Assembly: GCA_018268715.1 (NCBI GenBank)
Contig: JAFDVZ010000008.1
Span: 244,234 to 308,233 of the forward strand
Source: Acidobacteriota bacterium
GTDB lineage: Bacteria; Acidobacteriota; Terriglobia; Bryobacterales; Bryobacteraceae
DNA length: 64,000 bases
Direction of reading: 5' to 3'
The translations under genes and the position numbers were made by a program. Below, in pieces: positions 52,890-62,827 of this stretch (position 1 is its first letter; each line of letters opens with the position of its first letter). Below the pieces are notes generated by a model. That model had not been told where the DNA came from. It searched no databases and saw only the letters and a program-made list of their open reading frames with translations.

Positions 52890-53836
52890 CCAAGTACAGT
52901 CTGTCTCCCCTGTCCTTCGACAACCTGAAGACCATCCCCATCGCCGACCGCGGCGGCAAAGTCCGCCCGGCCGACTTCGGACGGCCCCACGCCAGGGGCG
53001 CAAGCCTGATCGACAACCTTCCCCACATCCTCGCGGCCGATTCCCTGCGGGCCGTCATCGAAGCGATCGTCCAGGCCCGCGCCCGGCGCCGCCGCGTCAT
53101 CGCCGGCATGGGCGGACACGTCATCAAGTGCGGGCTTGCGCCCATCCTGCTCGACCTCGCCCGCCGCGGCTACATCACCGCCTTCGCCATGAACGGCTCC
53201 GCCGCTATTCACGACTTCGAAATCGCCATCGCGGGCGCCACCAGCGAGGACGTGGAAGCCGTCCTGCCCGACGGCCGCTTCGGATCCGCCGAGGAAACCG
53301 GCCGCGAGATGAACACGGCCATCGCCGAAGGCGCCCGCGACGGCATCGGCTGGGGCGAATCGCTCGGCCGGCGCCTGGCCGCCATCGCGCAACCCGAATT
53401 CGCGTCCTACAGCCTGCTCCACCAGGCCTATGCCGCTGCGATCCCAGTCACCGTCCACGTCGCCATCGGGACCGACACGCCGCACACCCACCCCGCCGTC
53501 GACGCCGCCGCCCTCGGCCAGGCCACCCACCACGATTTCCGCCTGTTCTCCGCCCTGGTCGCCGAACTCAACGATGGCGGCGTCTATCTCAACATCGGCT
53601 CGGCGGTGGTGATGCCGGAAGTCTTCCTGAAGGCCGTCTCATCGGTTCGCAACCTGGGCTATCCGCTCGCCGGTTTCACCACCGCGAACTTCGACTTCCT
53701 GCAACACTACCGGCCCACGCAGAACGTCGTGAAGCGCCCCCACGCGAACGCGGGCGGCCACGGCTACGCCATCACGGGCCATCACGAAATCATGATTCCG
53801 CTGCTCGCCGCGGCGCTGGTCGAGCGCGACCGATGA
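52886..53836 (+). CDS. Deoxyhypusine-synthase-like protein of unknown role
   Basis: A 316-residue protein that resembles bacterial members of the deoxyhypusine synthase fold family. [39 protein letters not shown] and [13 protein letters not shown] suggest a Rossmann-like NAD site. Later motifs are [18 protein letters not shown] and [20 protein letters not shown]. Bacteria lack the eukaryotic eIF5A substrate, and relatives studied elsewhere make homospermidine or act on unknown substrates. It overlaps uvrA by four bases and the CPBP gene by four bases, so it sits inside a coupled run. The family assignment is moderate; the function is open. Confidence 0.6.
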
Positions 53837-54540
53837 CGCCGGACGCATCCACCGAATCGCCCTTCTGGAGCTGGCACGACGTCGCGGTCTTCGCCGGCCT
53901 GGCGATTCCCGCGCTGCTCGCCGGAGCCGTCTTCGCGCAGGTGCTCGGCCTGTTCTCGCCGGTCCTTAAGGCTACCAAAGTCTGGCTCTCCATGGGCGCC
54001 TTCTACGCCCTCTGGTTCGGCGGACTGTACCTGCTCCTGAAGACCCGCTACGACCGTCCGTTCTGGCCCTCCCTCGGCTGGATCCATCCCGGCCCCGCCG
54101 CCTGGCTCTGCTTCCTGGCGGGCCCGTTGGTCGCCCTCTCGGTCGGCGGTCTGGGCGCCCTGTTACGCACGCCGCTCAAGGAAATGCCCATCGAAAAGCT
54201 GCTCGAAGGACCGGCCGGCGTCGCCCTGTTCGGCCTGTTCAGCGTCGTGCTCGGCCCGGTCACCGAGGAGCTCGCCTTCCGCGGATTCCTGATGCCGCTC
54301 GCCGTCCGCACCTTTGGCCCGTGGCCCGGCATCCTTGTGGCGGCCCTGCCCTTCGCGCTGCTGCACGGCCCCGAATACGCCTGGACGTGGCAGTACGTCG
54401 TACTGATCGGATTCGCCGGAGCCGTCTTCGGCGCCGTCCGCCACTACACGCGCTCGACGCTTGCGAGCGCCCTCATTCACAGCACCTATAACCTGACATT
54501 TTTTATCGCGCTGGTAACGCGCGTTGGGAGCAATCGATAA
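53833..54540 (+). CDS. CPBP-family intramembrane metalloprotease
   Basis: A polytopic membrane protein of 235 residues with about seven or eight hydrophobic segments. The three CPBP/Abi motifs are present: TEELAFRGFL (EExxxR), PFALLHG (FxxxH) and ALIHSTYNL (HxxxN). These place it with Rce1-like glutamate proteases. ATG 53833 overlaps the previous stop, and the mtnA start follows the stop codon directly. The substrate is unknown; relatives serve in bacteriocin immunity or prenyl-protein-like processing. Confidence 0.87.
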   Translation: MTPDASTESPFWSWHDVAVFAGLAIPALLAGAVFAQVLGLFSPVLKATKVWLSMGAFYALWFGGLYLLLKTRYDRPFWPSLGWIHPGPAAWLCFLAGPLVALSVGGLGALLRTPLKEMPIEKLLEGPAGVALFGLFSVVLGPVTEELAFRGFLMPLAVRTFGPWPGILVAALPFALLHGPEYAWTWQYVVLIGFAGAVFGAVRHYTRSTLASALIHSTYNLTFFIALVTRVGSNR

Positions 54541-55554
54541 ATGGTGGAAACAATCGAATGGACGCCGGATGGCGTGGTGATGATCGACCAGACGCGCCTG
54601 CCGCGCGAGACCGTCTACGTCACCTGCCGCACTTATGTTGAAGTCGCCGACGCCATCAAGACCATGATCATCCGCGGAGCCCCGGCCATCGGCGTCGCCG
54701 CCGCCATGGGCGTCGCCCTGGGCGTCATGGAGGACGCCGACTTCGACACGGTCTGCGACACCCTGGCCCGCACCCGGCCCACCGCCGTCAACCTCTTCTG
54801 GGCCATCGACCGCATGAAAGCCCTGAAGGCCTCGCTCGCCGGCGCCCCGCGCGCTCAACTCATCGAACGCATGACGGCCGAAGCGAAACAGATCAAGCTC
54901 GAAGACGTCGCCATCTGCGAAGCCATCGGCCGCAACGGCGCCGCGCTCGTGCCCGACGGCAAAACCGTCCTCACCCACTGCAACGCCGGCGCGCTCGCCA
55001 CCGCCGGATACGGCACCGCCCTCGGCGTCATCCGCGCCGCCGTCGCCGCCGGCAAGCAGATCGACGTATTCGCCGACGAGACCCGCCCGTTCCTCCAAGG
55101 CGCCCGCCTCACCGCCTGGGAACTCGACCAGGACGGCATCCCCACCACCCTGATCACCGACAACATGGCGGGCCACTTCCTCCGCTCCGGCCGCATCGGC
55201 TGCGTGGTGGTCGGCGCGGACCGCATCGCCGCCAACGGCGACGTCGCCAACAAAATCGGCACCTACTCCGTCGCCGTGCTCGCCAGGGAGAACCACGTCC
55301 CCTTCTACGTGGCCGCCCCCATCTCCACCCTCGACCTGACCCTCTCCTCCGGCGATCTCATCCCCATCGAACAGCGCCCCGCCGCCGAGGTCACCCAGGT
55401 CTTCGGAGTTCCCGTCGCCCCCGAAGGCATACGCGTTGAAAACCCGGCCTTTGACGTCACGCCCGCCGCCTACGTCACCGCCATCATCACCGAACGCGGC
55501 GTCGCCCGCGCGCCCTACAACCAGTCCCTGCGCGAACTCATGAAGCAGGCCTGA
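54541..55554 (+). CDS. mtnA: S-methyl-5-thioribose-1-phosphate isomerase
   Basis: An enzyme of the methionine salvage pathway converting 5-methylthioribose-1-phosphate to the ribulose form. Motifs are present in full: [18 protein letters not shown], the catalytic Cys in [38 protein letters not shown], and the catalytic Asp in [20 protein letters not shown]. Length (337) is normal. The start codon follows the preceding stop with no gap. Other salvage genes (mtnB, mtnC, mtnD) are not in the window. Confidence 0.96.
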   Translation: MVETIEWTPDGVVMIDQTRLPRETVYVTCRTYVEVADAIKTMIIRGAPAIGVAAAMGVALGVMEDADFDTVCDTLARTRPTAVNLFWAIDRMKALKASLAGAPRAQLIERMTAEAKQIKLEDVAICEAIGRNGAALVPDGKTVLTHCNAGALATAGYGTALGVIRAAVAAGKQIDVFADETRPFLQGARLTAWELDQDGIPTTLITDNMAGHFLRSGRIGCVVVGADRIAANGDVANKIGTYSVAVLARENHVPFYVAAPISTLDLTLSSGDLIPIEQRPAAEVTQVFGVPVAPEGIRVENPAFDVTPAAYVTAIITERGVARAPYNQSLRELMKQA

Positions 55555-55573
55555 CGCTACACTAGGAGGCATA

Positions 55574-56356
55574 ATGCCACGCTCCGCACTCCTCGCGCTC
55601 CTGCTGCCCCTGTGCGCGCTCGCCCAAATCGCCCCGCCCAACGAAGCGGGCGTCAGTTTCGGCCACGTTCACGTCATCACGCAGAACATCGAAGCGCAGC
55701 GCGCCTTCTGGACCCTGCTCGGCGCCACTCCCGGCAAGCCCGCCGGCCCGAACGAAGTGTTCATCGTGAAGGGCGCCAAGGTTCTGCTCCGCAAGCAGGA
55801 CTCCTCCGGCGGATCCGAAGCCTCCACCGTCCACCACATCGGCTTCGCCGTCGCCGGCTTCGACGCCATCCTCGCCAAGGCCAAGGCAGCCGGCTACCCC
55901 ATCCTCTCGACGCCCGAATCCATCGCCAAATACCACAAGGCGAACGTCATGGCTCCCGACAACGTGAACGTCGAACTCGTCGCCAACGACAAACTCGACG
56001 CGCCCATCGCCTTCCACCACGTGCACTTCTACAACTCCCCCATCGCCGAAACCAAGGCCTGGTACGTCAAGACCTTCGGCGCGGCCCCCGGCAAGCGCGA
56101 CGCCTTTGAAGCCGCCGATGTCCCCGGCGCCAACCTCTCGTTTTCCGCCTCCAAATCCACCCCCGCCCCCACCAAGGGCCGCGTGCTCGACCACATCGGC
56201 TTCGAAGTCCGCAACCTCAAGGAGTTCTGCGACAAGCTCGAAGCGGCCGGCGTCAAGTTCGACCAGCGCTACACCAAGGGTCCCAACGCCAAGGTCGCCA
56301 TCGCCTACATCTTCGATCCCTGGGGAACCTATATCGAATTGACCGAAGGATTGTAA
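55574..56356 (+). CDS. Exported VOC-superfamily protein with two glyoxalase-like modules
   Basis: A 260-residue protein with signal peptide MPRSALLALLLPLCALAQ after AGGAGG. Two VOC half-domains are seen: FGHVHVITQNIEAQRAFWTLLG ... VHHIGFAVAGFDAIL, and HHVHFYNSPIAETKAWYVKTFG ... DHIGFEVRNLKEF, with a final Glu in TYIELTEGL. His/His/Glu metal ligands are conserved in the second module. It may be a metal-dependent dioxygenase, isomerase or binding protein. Periplasmic VOC proteins of this kind are frequent in Acidobacteria and uncharacterised. The next gene begins two bases after its stop. Confidence 0.83.
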   Translation: MPRSALLALLLPLCALAQIAPPNEAGVSFGHVHVITQNIEAQRAFWTLLGATPGKPAGPNEVFIVKGAKVLLRKQDSSGGSEASTVHHIGFAVAGFDAILAKAKAAGYPILSTPESIAKYHKANVMAPDNVNVELVANDKLDAPIAFHHVHFYNSPIAETKAWYVKTFGAAPGKRDAFEAADVPGANLSFSASKSTPAPTKGRVLDHIGFEVRNLKEFCDKLEAAGVKFDQRYTKGPNAKVAIAYIFDPWGTYIELTEGL

Positions 56357-56358
56357 CG

Positions 56359-57219
56359 GTGATCGATCGTCTCAAGGCCATCAGGGCCTTTCTCGCACCC
56401 ACGCTCCGCTTCTGGATGGAGACCGAGATCCACGTCTACTGTTTCTCCGTCTCGGCCAACGTGATCCTGTCGTTCTTCCCCTTCGTGATGGTGATCGCCT
56501 CCATCTGCAAGCACGTCCTGCGCTGGCAGGGGGCCGTCGACGCCCTGATTCTCGCCCTCAAGGATTACTTCCCCGCCGACATCATCATGTTCATCCGGCC
56601 GAATCTGATGTACGTCCGGGAACTCGAGTGGGTCTCTCTGCTATTGCTCCTTTTCACCGCCAATGGCGTGTTTGAGCCCATGGAAGTGGCCCTCAACCGC
56701 ATCTGGGGCATCAAGGAAAATCGCAGCTTCGTGAAGAACCAGATGGTCAGTCTCGGCCTGATCTTCGCCTGCGGCACCATCGCCCTGCTTTCGGCCAGCG
56801 CCACCGCCCTCAATCAGCAGATGATCCGCAACATGGGCTGGACCGATCAGGACATGCAGGCCTTCCTCGGCGCCTTCGCCTTCAAGATAGCCGCCATCCC
56901 CCTCACCATGCTGCTGCTGTTCCTGGTCTACACCTTCCTGCCGAACGGACACATGCCCATGCAGCGCACCCTCCCGGCCGCCATAGTGGTGGGACTGCTC
57001 CTCGAAGTGCTAAAGTACGTGAATCTGCTGGCTTGGCCCTGGTTGCAGCAGAAGTTCCGAAGGGAGTACGGGCCGTTCATCTATTCGGTAACGATCATCT
57101 TCTGGTCCTTCTTCGCGTCCATGCTGGTGCTGGCGGGGGCTGAATGGGCAGCGAGAAGAGAAGGAGAAACCTCAAATCAGGAGGAGAAAGATCCAACCCT
57201 CGCGCAACAAGTAGGGTGA
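56359..57219 (+). CDS. YihY/BrkB-family inner membrane protein
   Basis: A 286-residue membrane protein of the YihY/virulence factor BrkB (UPF0761) family with six hydrophobic segments. Family landmarks are CFSVSANVILSFFPFVM, FTANGVFEPMEVALNRIWGI and a late YTFLPNGHMPMQR loop followed by GLLLEVLKYVN. It starts at GTG 56359. Despite an older RNase BN name, it is not a ribonuclease; its transport or structural role is unsettled. It is co-directional and nearly continuous with VOC and the next gene. Confidence 0.88.
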   Translation: MIDRLKAIRAFLAPTLRFWMETEIHVYCFSVSANVILSFFPFVMVIASICKHVLRWQGAVDALILALKDYFPADIIMFIRPNLMYVRELEWVSLLLLLFTANGVFEPMEVALNRIWGIKENRSFVKNQMVSLGLIFACGTIALLSASATALNQQMIRNMGWTDQDMQAFLGAFAFKIAAIPLTMLLLFLVYTFLPNGHMPMQRTLPAAIVVGLLLEVLKYVNLLAWPWLQQKFRREYGPFIYSVTIIFWSFFASMLVLAGAEWAARREGETSNQEEKDPTLAQQVG

Positions 57220-57227
57220 GGTTTCGC

Positions 57228-57980
57228 ATGGACTACATGACGGAGATCGCCGCGGCGGCTTTACCGCATCTGCTCAGCGATCCTGTGGTCAGCCCGGTGG
57301 TGGAGAGCACCACCGAGGAAATCGAAGCGGCGCTCAAGACCGAAATGGGCTGGAGCCGTTTTCTGGACATCTGGCGCGACGGCGCCACCCAGGCGAGGTG
57401 CGACCTGCTGACGGACCTGCTCTACCGGCGGCCGTCCATCGCCGTCACCCTGGTCCGCACCCTGCTCGGCGGCGAGTACCCTTCCCTGCTCATCCAGTTG
57501 GCCCGCCGCATTCGCGCCGCCGCCCCCGACGCCGCCCTCGATCTCTACCGCAACCTCCCCGACGAAGATCTCCTGCACACCCTGCTGCTGTCGCCCGAGC
57601 GAGTGCTCATGCTGTCGGAAATACTGTCGGTGCCCGTTCCCTTCGTCACCGCCGAACACGTCCTGTGGTCCGCCGCCCAGAACGCGAACTCCACCGATTC
57701 CACCAAGCTTCAGTTCCTGATGTCCCGCCTGTCGCACCTCAAGGAACGCCTGGAAGTGGTGGGCCTGTCCATCGAACGTTGCGCCGACCCGGCCGTCCGC
57801 CGCGGCTACACGGCCTACCGCAACGCCGTCGACCGCGAAGTGGAGCAGACCGAGGCGAGCATGCGCCGGCTCGAACAACTGCTCGCCGGCCTCCGCGCCG
57901 CCCCCTCCAAGCCCGCGCGCGCCAAACGCTCCGCCTTCCGCGTCGTATGCCGCCCGCGCATCGCCGCCCTCCGCGCCTGA
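57228..57980 (+). CDS. Cytoplasmic helical protein, unknown
   Basis: A 250-residue protein from ATG 57228 after GAGG (57237 is also possible). It is almost wholly helical, with VVESTTEEIEAALKTEMGWSRF, TLVRTLLGGEYPSLLIQLARRI and a last coiled-coil-like helix EQTEASMRRLEQLLAGL. A basic tail (KPARAKRSAFRV) ends the chain. No signal peptide, membrane helix or known motif is seen. It closes the uvrA run and is convergent with the D15-type gene, eight bases apart. Confidence 0.7.
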   Translation: MDYMTEIAAAALPHLLSDPVVSPVVESTTEEIEAALKTEMGWSRFLDIWRDGATQARCDLLTDLLYRRPSIAVTLVRTLLGGEYPSLLIQLARRIRAAAPDAALDLYRNLPDEDLLHTLLLSPERVLMLSEILSVPVPFVTAEHVLWSAAQNANSTDSTKLQFLMSRLSHLKERLEVVGLSIERCADPAVRRGYTAYRNAVDREVEQTEASMRRLEQLLAGLRAAPSKPARAKRSAFRVVCRPRIAALRA

Positions 57981-57987
57981 CCCGTCC

Positions 57988-59193
57988 TTAAGGAGTCCCC
58001 GCCGGCAGCCCGAAGTAGTTGTGCCGGCCCTCGCCGCTGCCCAACCCGATATACGCCCGGAACACCACCTTCGATTCGGCCCACAGGCTGATCCCGAATC
58101 CGAAGCTGTGCCGCATGTTCCCGAAGCTCAAATCGCCCTTCCGCATCGCCGCCTGCCCCGTGTCGTAGAATCCCAGCACTCCGACATACTGCCAGATCCG
58201 CCGCTCGTACATCGTCTGGATCAGGAACAGGTTCGGCGCCCGGAACCGGTAATCGGCGAATCCCCGCAGCGTCGGCTGATTATTGATATCGGAGCCCCCC
58301 AGCGTCTCCTGCAGGTAGAACGGAACCGCGTTGGTCGCGCTCGCGTCCGAAAGCGAAACCACCCCGCGGATGCTCAGCACGCTGTCCCGCTTCGGCCGCC
58401 CCTTGCGGATCCGCTCCGGGTAAATATTGTGCGTCACATCCGCCTTGAACCGCCGAAACGAATAGTGGCCCGTATCGGTGTCGTGATAAAAGTGGAACCC
58501 CACCCGCCCGTCGAACTCGAACGGATAGTTGTGGTGCGGCCGCACAAACGCCTCCGTATGCAGGAAGGTGGGCTGCGAGTACAACCCCGGCGCGGTGCTC
58601 TCGCTGAAATACTGCTCGATGGACCGCACCGTTCCGTCATGCACGCCGGAAATATCGGGCATGATCCCTTCCACCACGCCCCCCACCCCCAGCCACGGCG
58701 CCACCGGAATCAGCGCATCGCCCCCCGCAAACACATCCCGTTCGGCGAAATTCACCAGGTTGGCTCGGCTCGTATCCGGACCCGGCCCGTAATAGGTCAT
58801 CCGAGGCAGCCCGCGAGCCCGCACATACAGGCGCGCCGCATAGTCTTCGTTGTCTTTGTTCCACCGCGCCAGGTTCGGCCGCCGCACCCCGAACAGCGTC
58901 TCCGCCGCCCACGCCCCCCGCATGGAGACGGCGCCATTCACCGTAAAGGTCTTGCGCCAATCCCCCGGCCGGTCCAGCTTGTAGCCCAACCCCAGACCCG
59001 TGCCCGCCCCCGGCGCAATGCTCTTGATCACCGGATGCAGCGTCTTTTCCGTGAAGATGTCCGTCAGGCACGAAACCGCCGTCTTCGGCCCGAACGCCTC
59101 CTTCATCGCCAGGCAATCGCGCTTCAGTTCGTCGTAATTCGCGGCGGAGAGCGAAGCCGCCGCCAGAAACATAAGCAGCCCGGTGCGTTTCAT
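57988..59193 (-). CDS. Outer-membrane beta-barrel, surface antigen D15 (BamA/TamA C-terminal) type
   Basis: A 401-residue protein with signal peptide MKRTGLLMFLAAASLSAA. The sequence alternates polar and hydrophobic residues in barrel strands; the D15 landmark is GSDINNQPTLRGFADYRFR (the LRGF/Y loop) followed by VGVLGFYDTGQA. No POTRA domain is present ahead of the barrel, so it is a short stand-alone barrel rather than an Omp85 assembly factor. It ends GLPAGTP. It lies two bases after the phosphoesterase gene and is probably coupled to it, perhaps as its export or anchoring partner. Confidence 0.78.
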   Translation of the reverse strand: MKRTGLLMFLAAASLSAANYDELKRDCLAMKEAFGPKTAVSCLTDIFTEKTLHPVIKSIAPGAGTGLGLGYKLDRPGDWRKTFTVNGAVSMRGAWAAETLFGVRRPNLARWNKDNEDYAARLYVRARGLPRMTYYGPGPDTSRANLVNFAERDVFAGGDALIPVAPWLGVGGVVEGIMPDISGVHDGTVRSIEQYFSESTAPGLYSQPTFLHTEAFVRPHHNYPFEFDGRVGFHFYHDTDTGHYSFRRFKADVTHNIYPERIRKGRPKRDSVLSIRGVVSLSDASATNAVPFYLQETLGGSDINNQPTLRGFADYRFRAPNLFLIQTMYERRIWQYVGVLGFYDTGQAAMRKGDLSFGNMRHSFGFGISLWAESKVVFRAYIGLGSGEGRHNYFGLPAGTP

Positions 59194-59195
59194 CG

Positions 59196-60635
59196 CTATT
59201 GCCCCACCACCCGTTTCCGCGGACCCATCACTTCCTCCACCACCAGCCGAATGTAGTTGGAGGCGTCGCGCTCCGTCCGAATCTGCCCAATCGCCGTAAT
59301 CCCCGATTTCCGCCGCTCGGCCGGCAGGTGCTGCTCCATATCGAAGGCCTGCTCCACCAGCGCCTGCTGATGCACCGTCAGCGGTTTATCCAGCGACACC
59401 AGCGGAGGCACGGGATCGACATCGTCAAACGCCGTGTCCAACTCCGGCGCATCGTCGCGCGGTTCGGTCCGCGTCAGCAGATGATCGAACGTATTCGCCC
59501 GCCGGTCCCGCTCGGTCAGGAACTTGTCCTGCCACTGGTCTCCCAGAAACAGCTTCCGCGCCGTCGCGATCACCGACGTGTGGTCGTACACCGTATGATC
59601 GATCGTCGACTTCTCAATCCACGGCGAAATCAGGATGGCCGGCACCCGCACGCCCAGCCGCGTAAAATCGAACGACGGAATCGGCGGATCGGTCTTGATG
59701 TTCTCGCTGACGTTCGTCGCGATCTTGCCGTCCGGATTCACCGTCCCCGGCGGCGTCACGTGATCGTACAACCCGCCATGTTCGTCATAGATCACCGCCA
59801 GCAGCGTGTTCTCCCACGCCGGCCCATTGCGCAGCGCATCGTACACGTTCCAGATCAGCCGGTCCCCCGCGCGGATGTCGTGGTCCGGATGCTGGTCGCA
59901 CGCGCCGCAGTTGCCGCCGCCGTCGCAATCGTTGTAGCGCGGCTCAATCAGGCTGTAACTCGGCAGCCGCCCGTGCTCGCAATCCTCCAGAAAGTCATCG
60001 AACGTCGCGAACCACTTGCTCTGGTTGCTCGCGAAGTTCTTGAACGTCATCGCCACCGTCCAGTCGGAATAATAAATGGTGGAGGTGACTCCGTTCTCAT
60101 CCAACAGCTCATACACCGTCTTCGACATGTTCCGCCAGATCGGATTCATGTCCACCCGCCCAATCGATGTCGCCGCGTGCAAAAACGCCCGATTCGGCAG
60201 CGTCGGCCCCGGCGCCGAGGAAAACCAGCGGTCGCAGTTGGCGTACTCTTTCGCCAGCTTCACAATCGCCGGAATCTTGTGCGGATCCGCCGGGTCATAA
60301 CACCGCATGATGCGATGCGACTTCGGCACGCTATGCGTATGCTGCTCATACGCCTTCACAAACCCCTGCATCAACGGCCCCGCCGGCGAGCCCTGGTAAT
60401 TCCCGAAGATCTGCATGTTGACATCGGGATAGTGGTGCCCGGGATCCGGCGTAAAATCCCCCGCCACCGCGGCGTCGTCGCTCACCTTCACCGGCTCCCC
60501 CGTGGAGTCGCGGCAAAACTCCGCCCCCGTCAACCCGTCCACCGGATACTGGGGCGTCGCCATGAACCCCAGCATGTGGTCGAAGGACCGGTTTTCCATC
60601 ATCAGGCAGACCAGATGTTTGATCTTCCCAGTCAT
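59196..60635 (-). CDS. Phospholipase C / acid phosphatase-type phosphoesterase (PF04185)
   Basis: A 479-residue metal-dependent phosphoesterase. The opening LVCLMMENRSFDHMLGF carries the nucleophile region of the family, followed by PDPGHHYPDVNMQ, FSSAPGPTLPNRAFLHAATS (catalytic Asn/Arg region) and VIYDEHGGLYDHVTPP, with VPAILISPWIEKSTIDHTVYDHTSVI late. ATG 60635 follows GGAGGAG. No signal peptide is seen, although most relatives are Tat-exported, so it may be cytosolic or the leader may be unusual. It lies upstream of the D15-type barrel gene. The substrate could be a phospholipid or other phosphodiester. Confidence 0.88.
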   Translation of the reverse strand: MTGKIKHLVCLMMENRSFDHMLGFMATPQYPVDGLTGAEFCRDSTGEPVKVSDDAAVAGDFTPDPGHHYPDVNMQIFGNYQGSPAGPLMQGFVKAYEQHTHSVPKSHRIMRCYDPADPHKIPAIVKLAKEYANCDRWFSSAPGPTLPNRAFLHAATSIGRVDMNPIWRNMSKTVYELLDENGVTSTIYYSDWTVAMTFKNFASNQSKWFATFDDFLEDCEHGRLPSYSLIEPRYNDCDGGGNCGACDQHPDHDIRAGDRLIWNVYDALRNGPAWENTLLAVIYDEHGGLYDHVTPPGTVNPDGKIATNVSENIKTDPPIPSFDFTRLGVRVPAILISPWIEKSTIDHTVYDHTSVIATARKLFLGDQWQDKFLTERDRRANTFDHLLTRTEPRDDAPELDTAFDDVDPVPPLVSLDKPLTVHQQALVEQAFDMEQHLPAERRKSGITAIGQIRTERDASNYIRLVVEEVMGPRKRVVGQ

Positions 60636-60748
60636 ATCTCCTCCCGCCCGATCGTTGTAACGATTCCCTAACCCAGCTAGCAAGTATAGCCGAGAAGCCC
60701 GCCGATCGACCCCTCGTTGAGCGGTCATGCTATGCTGCCTGCAAAACG

Positions 60749-62806
60749 ATGACCCTCACCCGGCGCAACCTCCTGCTATCGCTGCCCGCCGCGGCCGCCG
60801 CCCAATCCCCACTCGATCGTCAATCGATAGTGTCCCGCCACAACCCGACGTTTCACGCCCCCGACCCCCACGCCCCCCTCTCCATCGGCAACGGCGAATT
60901 CGCCTTCACCGCCGACTTCACCGGCCTCCAGACCTTCCCCGGCCTCTACGAACGCACCATCCCCCTCTGCACCCAGTCCCAATGGGGATGGCACTCCTTC
61001 CCCCTGCCCACCGGCCTCGACCCCGCCCAACTCCGCCTCGAAATGTTTGAAACATACGGGCGCCAGGTTGGCTACCCCACCAGCGCCAAGGGCCAGGAGC
61101 CTCTCTTCAACTGGCTCCGCGAGAACCCCCACCGTCTCAACCTCGCCCGCATCGGCCTCATCCTCGCCGACGGCCGCCCGCCCGCCCCATCCGACGTCTC
61201 CGCCATCGATCAGCGGCTGGACCTCTGGACCGGAACCCTGCGCAGCCGCTTCCGCCTCAAAGGCTCTCCCGTGGAGGTGACCACCTGCTGCCACCCGTCC
61301 GTGGACGCCCTCGCGATCTCGGTCGAATCCCCGCAGCCCCTGGCCATCGCCATCGAGTTCCCCTACGGCTCCCCGGCCATCAACGCATCGGATTGGAGCG
61401 CCCCAACCCGCCACCGCACGACGGTCCTGAACGAGACCGCCTCCTCCCTCCACCTGGAACACGCGCTCGACGCGGATCGCTATCACGTGCGTCTCGGCTT
61501 TGAAGGCGCGGCCACAACGGATCCCGCTCGCCACCGCATCGTCATCGCCCCGCGTCCGAAGTCGGAGAAGCTCGAACTCACCGCCCACTTCACCGCCCGC
61601 CCCGCGTCCTCCGGCCCGCCGTCATTCGCCCAAGCCCGCGCCGCCAGCGAAGCCCACTGGAGCCATTTCTGGACCACCGGCGGCGCCATCGACCTGGCCC
61701 ACAGCACGGACCGTCGCGCCCAGGAACTGGAACGCCGCATCGTCCTGTCGCAATACCTCACCGCCATCCAATGCGCCGGCTCCGCCCCGCCCCAGGAAAC
61801 CGGACTCACCTGCAACAGTTGGTACGGCAAATTCCACCTGGAAATGCACTGGTGGCACGCCGCCCACTTCCCCCTGTGGAACCGCGCGCCGCTGCTTGAA
61901 CGGAGCCTGGGCTGGTACGCATCCATCCTCCCATCGGCGCGGGAAAAGGCGCGATCGCAGGGCTACACGGGCGCGCGCTGGCCGAAAATGACGGCGTTGG
62001 ACGGCCGCGACAGCCCATCGAACATCGGCCCGTTGTTGATCTGGCAGCAGCCCCACATCATCGCGATGGCCGAGCTGTGTTACCGCTCCCACCCGGATAA
62101 CTCCACTCTCGCCCGCTACAGCGAGTTAGTCGCCGAGTCAGCGGAATTCATGGCGAGTTACGCGGTCGAGCGCAACGGCCGCTACATATTGGGCCCCCCA
62201 GTGATCCCGGCGCAGGAAAACCATCCGCCCCGCGAAACCTGGAACCCGACATTTGAACTCACCTACTGGCGCGAGGCGTTGGAGATCGCCCAGCAATGGC
62301 GCGAGCGCGCCGGCCAGCCGCGCAACCGGGCATGGGAATCAGTGCGCACGCGAATGTCCCCATTGCCCGCCCGCGACGGCGTCTATCTGGCCCACGAAAA
62401 CTGTCCGCAAACCTACAAGGAGCGAAACCGCGACCACCCATCGATGCTAGCCGCGTTAGGCGTCTTGAACGGAACCGGAGTCGACCGCGAAACAATGCGC
62501 CGGACACTGAAGAAGGTGTTCGCCGAATGGCGTTGGGAAGACACGTGGGGATGGGACTTCCCGATGGTGGCGATGACGGCGGCGCGGCTCCACGAGCCGG
62601 AGCTAGCCATGGACGCGTTATTCATCGAATCGCCGAAGAACCATTGGGCGGCGAACGGCCACAACTATCAGCGCGACAATCTGCAACTCTACTTACCAGG
62701 CAACGGAGGCCTGTTGACGGCGGTAGCGATGATGGCGGCGAAGTGGAACGCCTTCCCGGGCATCGGCTGGCGTGTGCGGCATGAAGGATTGAAGCCCTTG
62801 TTGTGA
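60749..62806 (+). CDS. Tat-exported six-hairpin glycosidase-like protein (GH65/GH95-like)
   Basis: A 685-residue protein. The leader MTLTRRNLLLSLPAAAAAQ has a TRRNLL twin-arginine motif. An N-terminal beta-sandwich (about 25-290) opens SIGNGEFAFTADFTGLQTFPG, and an (alpha/alpha)6-barrel region follows from about 310. This includes TCNSWYGKFHLEMHWWHAAHFPLWNR, typical of glycosidases and phosphorylases of the GH65/GH95/GH15 fold, and HNYQRDNLQLYLPGNGG near the end. Candidate catalytic acids lie in GKFHLEMHWW and in ENHPPRETWNPTFEL. The substrate is unknown. It is divergent from the phosphoesterase gene. Confidence 0.75.
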   Translation: MTLTRRNLLLSLPAAAAAQSPLDRQSIVSRHNPTFHAPDPHAPLSIGNGEFAFTADFTGLQTFPGLYERTIPLCTQSQWGWHSFPLPTGLDPAQLRLEMFETYGRQVGYPTSAKGQEPLFNWLRENPHRLNLARIGLILADGRPPAPSDVSAIDQRLDLWTGTLRSRFRLKGSPVEVTTCCHPSVDALAISVESPQPLAIAIEFPYGSPAINASDWSAPTRHRTTVLNETASSLHLEHALDADRYHVRLGFEGAATTDPARHRIVIAPRPKSEKLELTAHFTARPASSGPPSFAQARAASEAHWSHFWTTGGAIDLAHSTDRRAQELERRIVLSQYLTAIQCAGSAPPQETGLTCNSWYGKFHLEMHWWHAAHFPLWNRAPLLERSLGWYASILPSAREKARSQGYTGARWPKMTALDGRDSPSNIGPLLIWQQPHIIAMAELCYRSHPDNSTLARYSELVAESAEFMASYAVERNGRYILGPPVIPAQENHPPRETWNPTFELTYWREALEIAQQWRERAGQPRNRAWESVRTRMSPLPARDGVYLAHENCPQTYKERNRDHPSMLAALGVLNGTGVDRETMRRTLKKVFAEWRWEDTWGWDFPMVAMTAARLHEPELAMDALFIESPKNHWAANGHNYQRDNLQLYLPGNGGLLTAVAMMAAKWNAFPGIGWRVRHEGLKPLL

Positions 62807-62827
62807 TACGCTGACAGGCTTCGATCC

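Noticed and set aside
54163..55641. 492-codon minus-strand frame rich in Gly, Asp and Val
   Set aside because: Antisense to the CPBP and mtnA genes, both with complete motifs.
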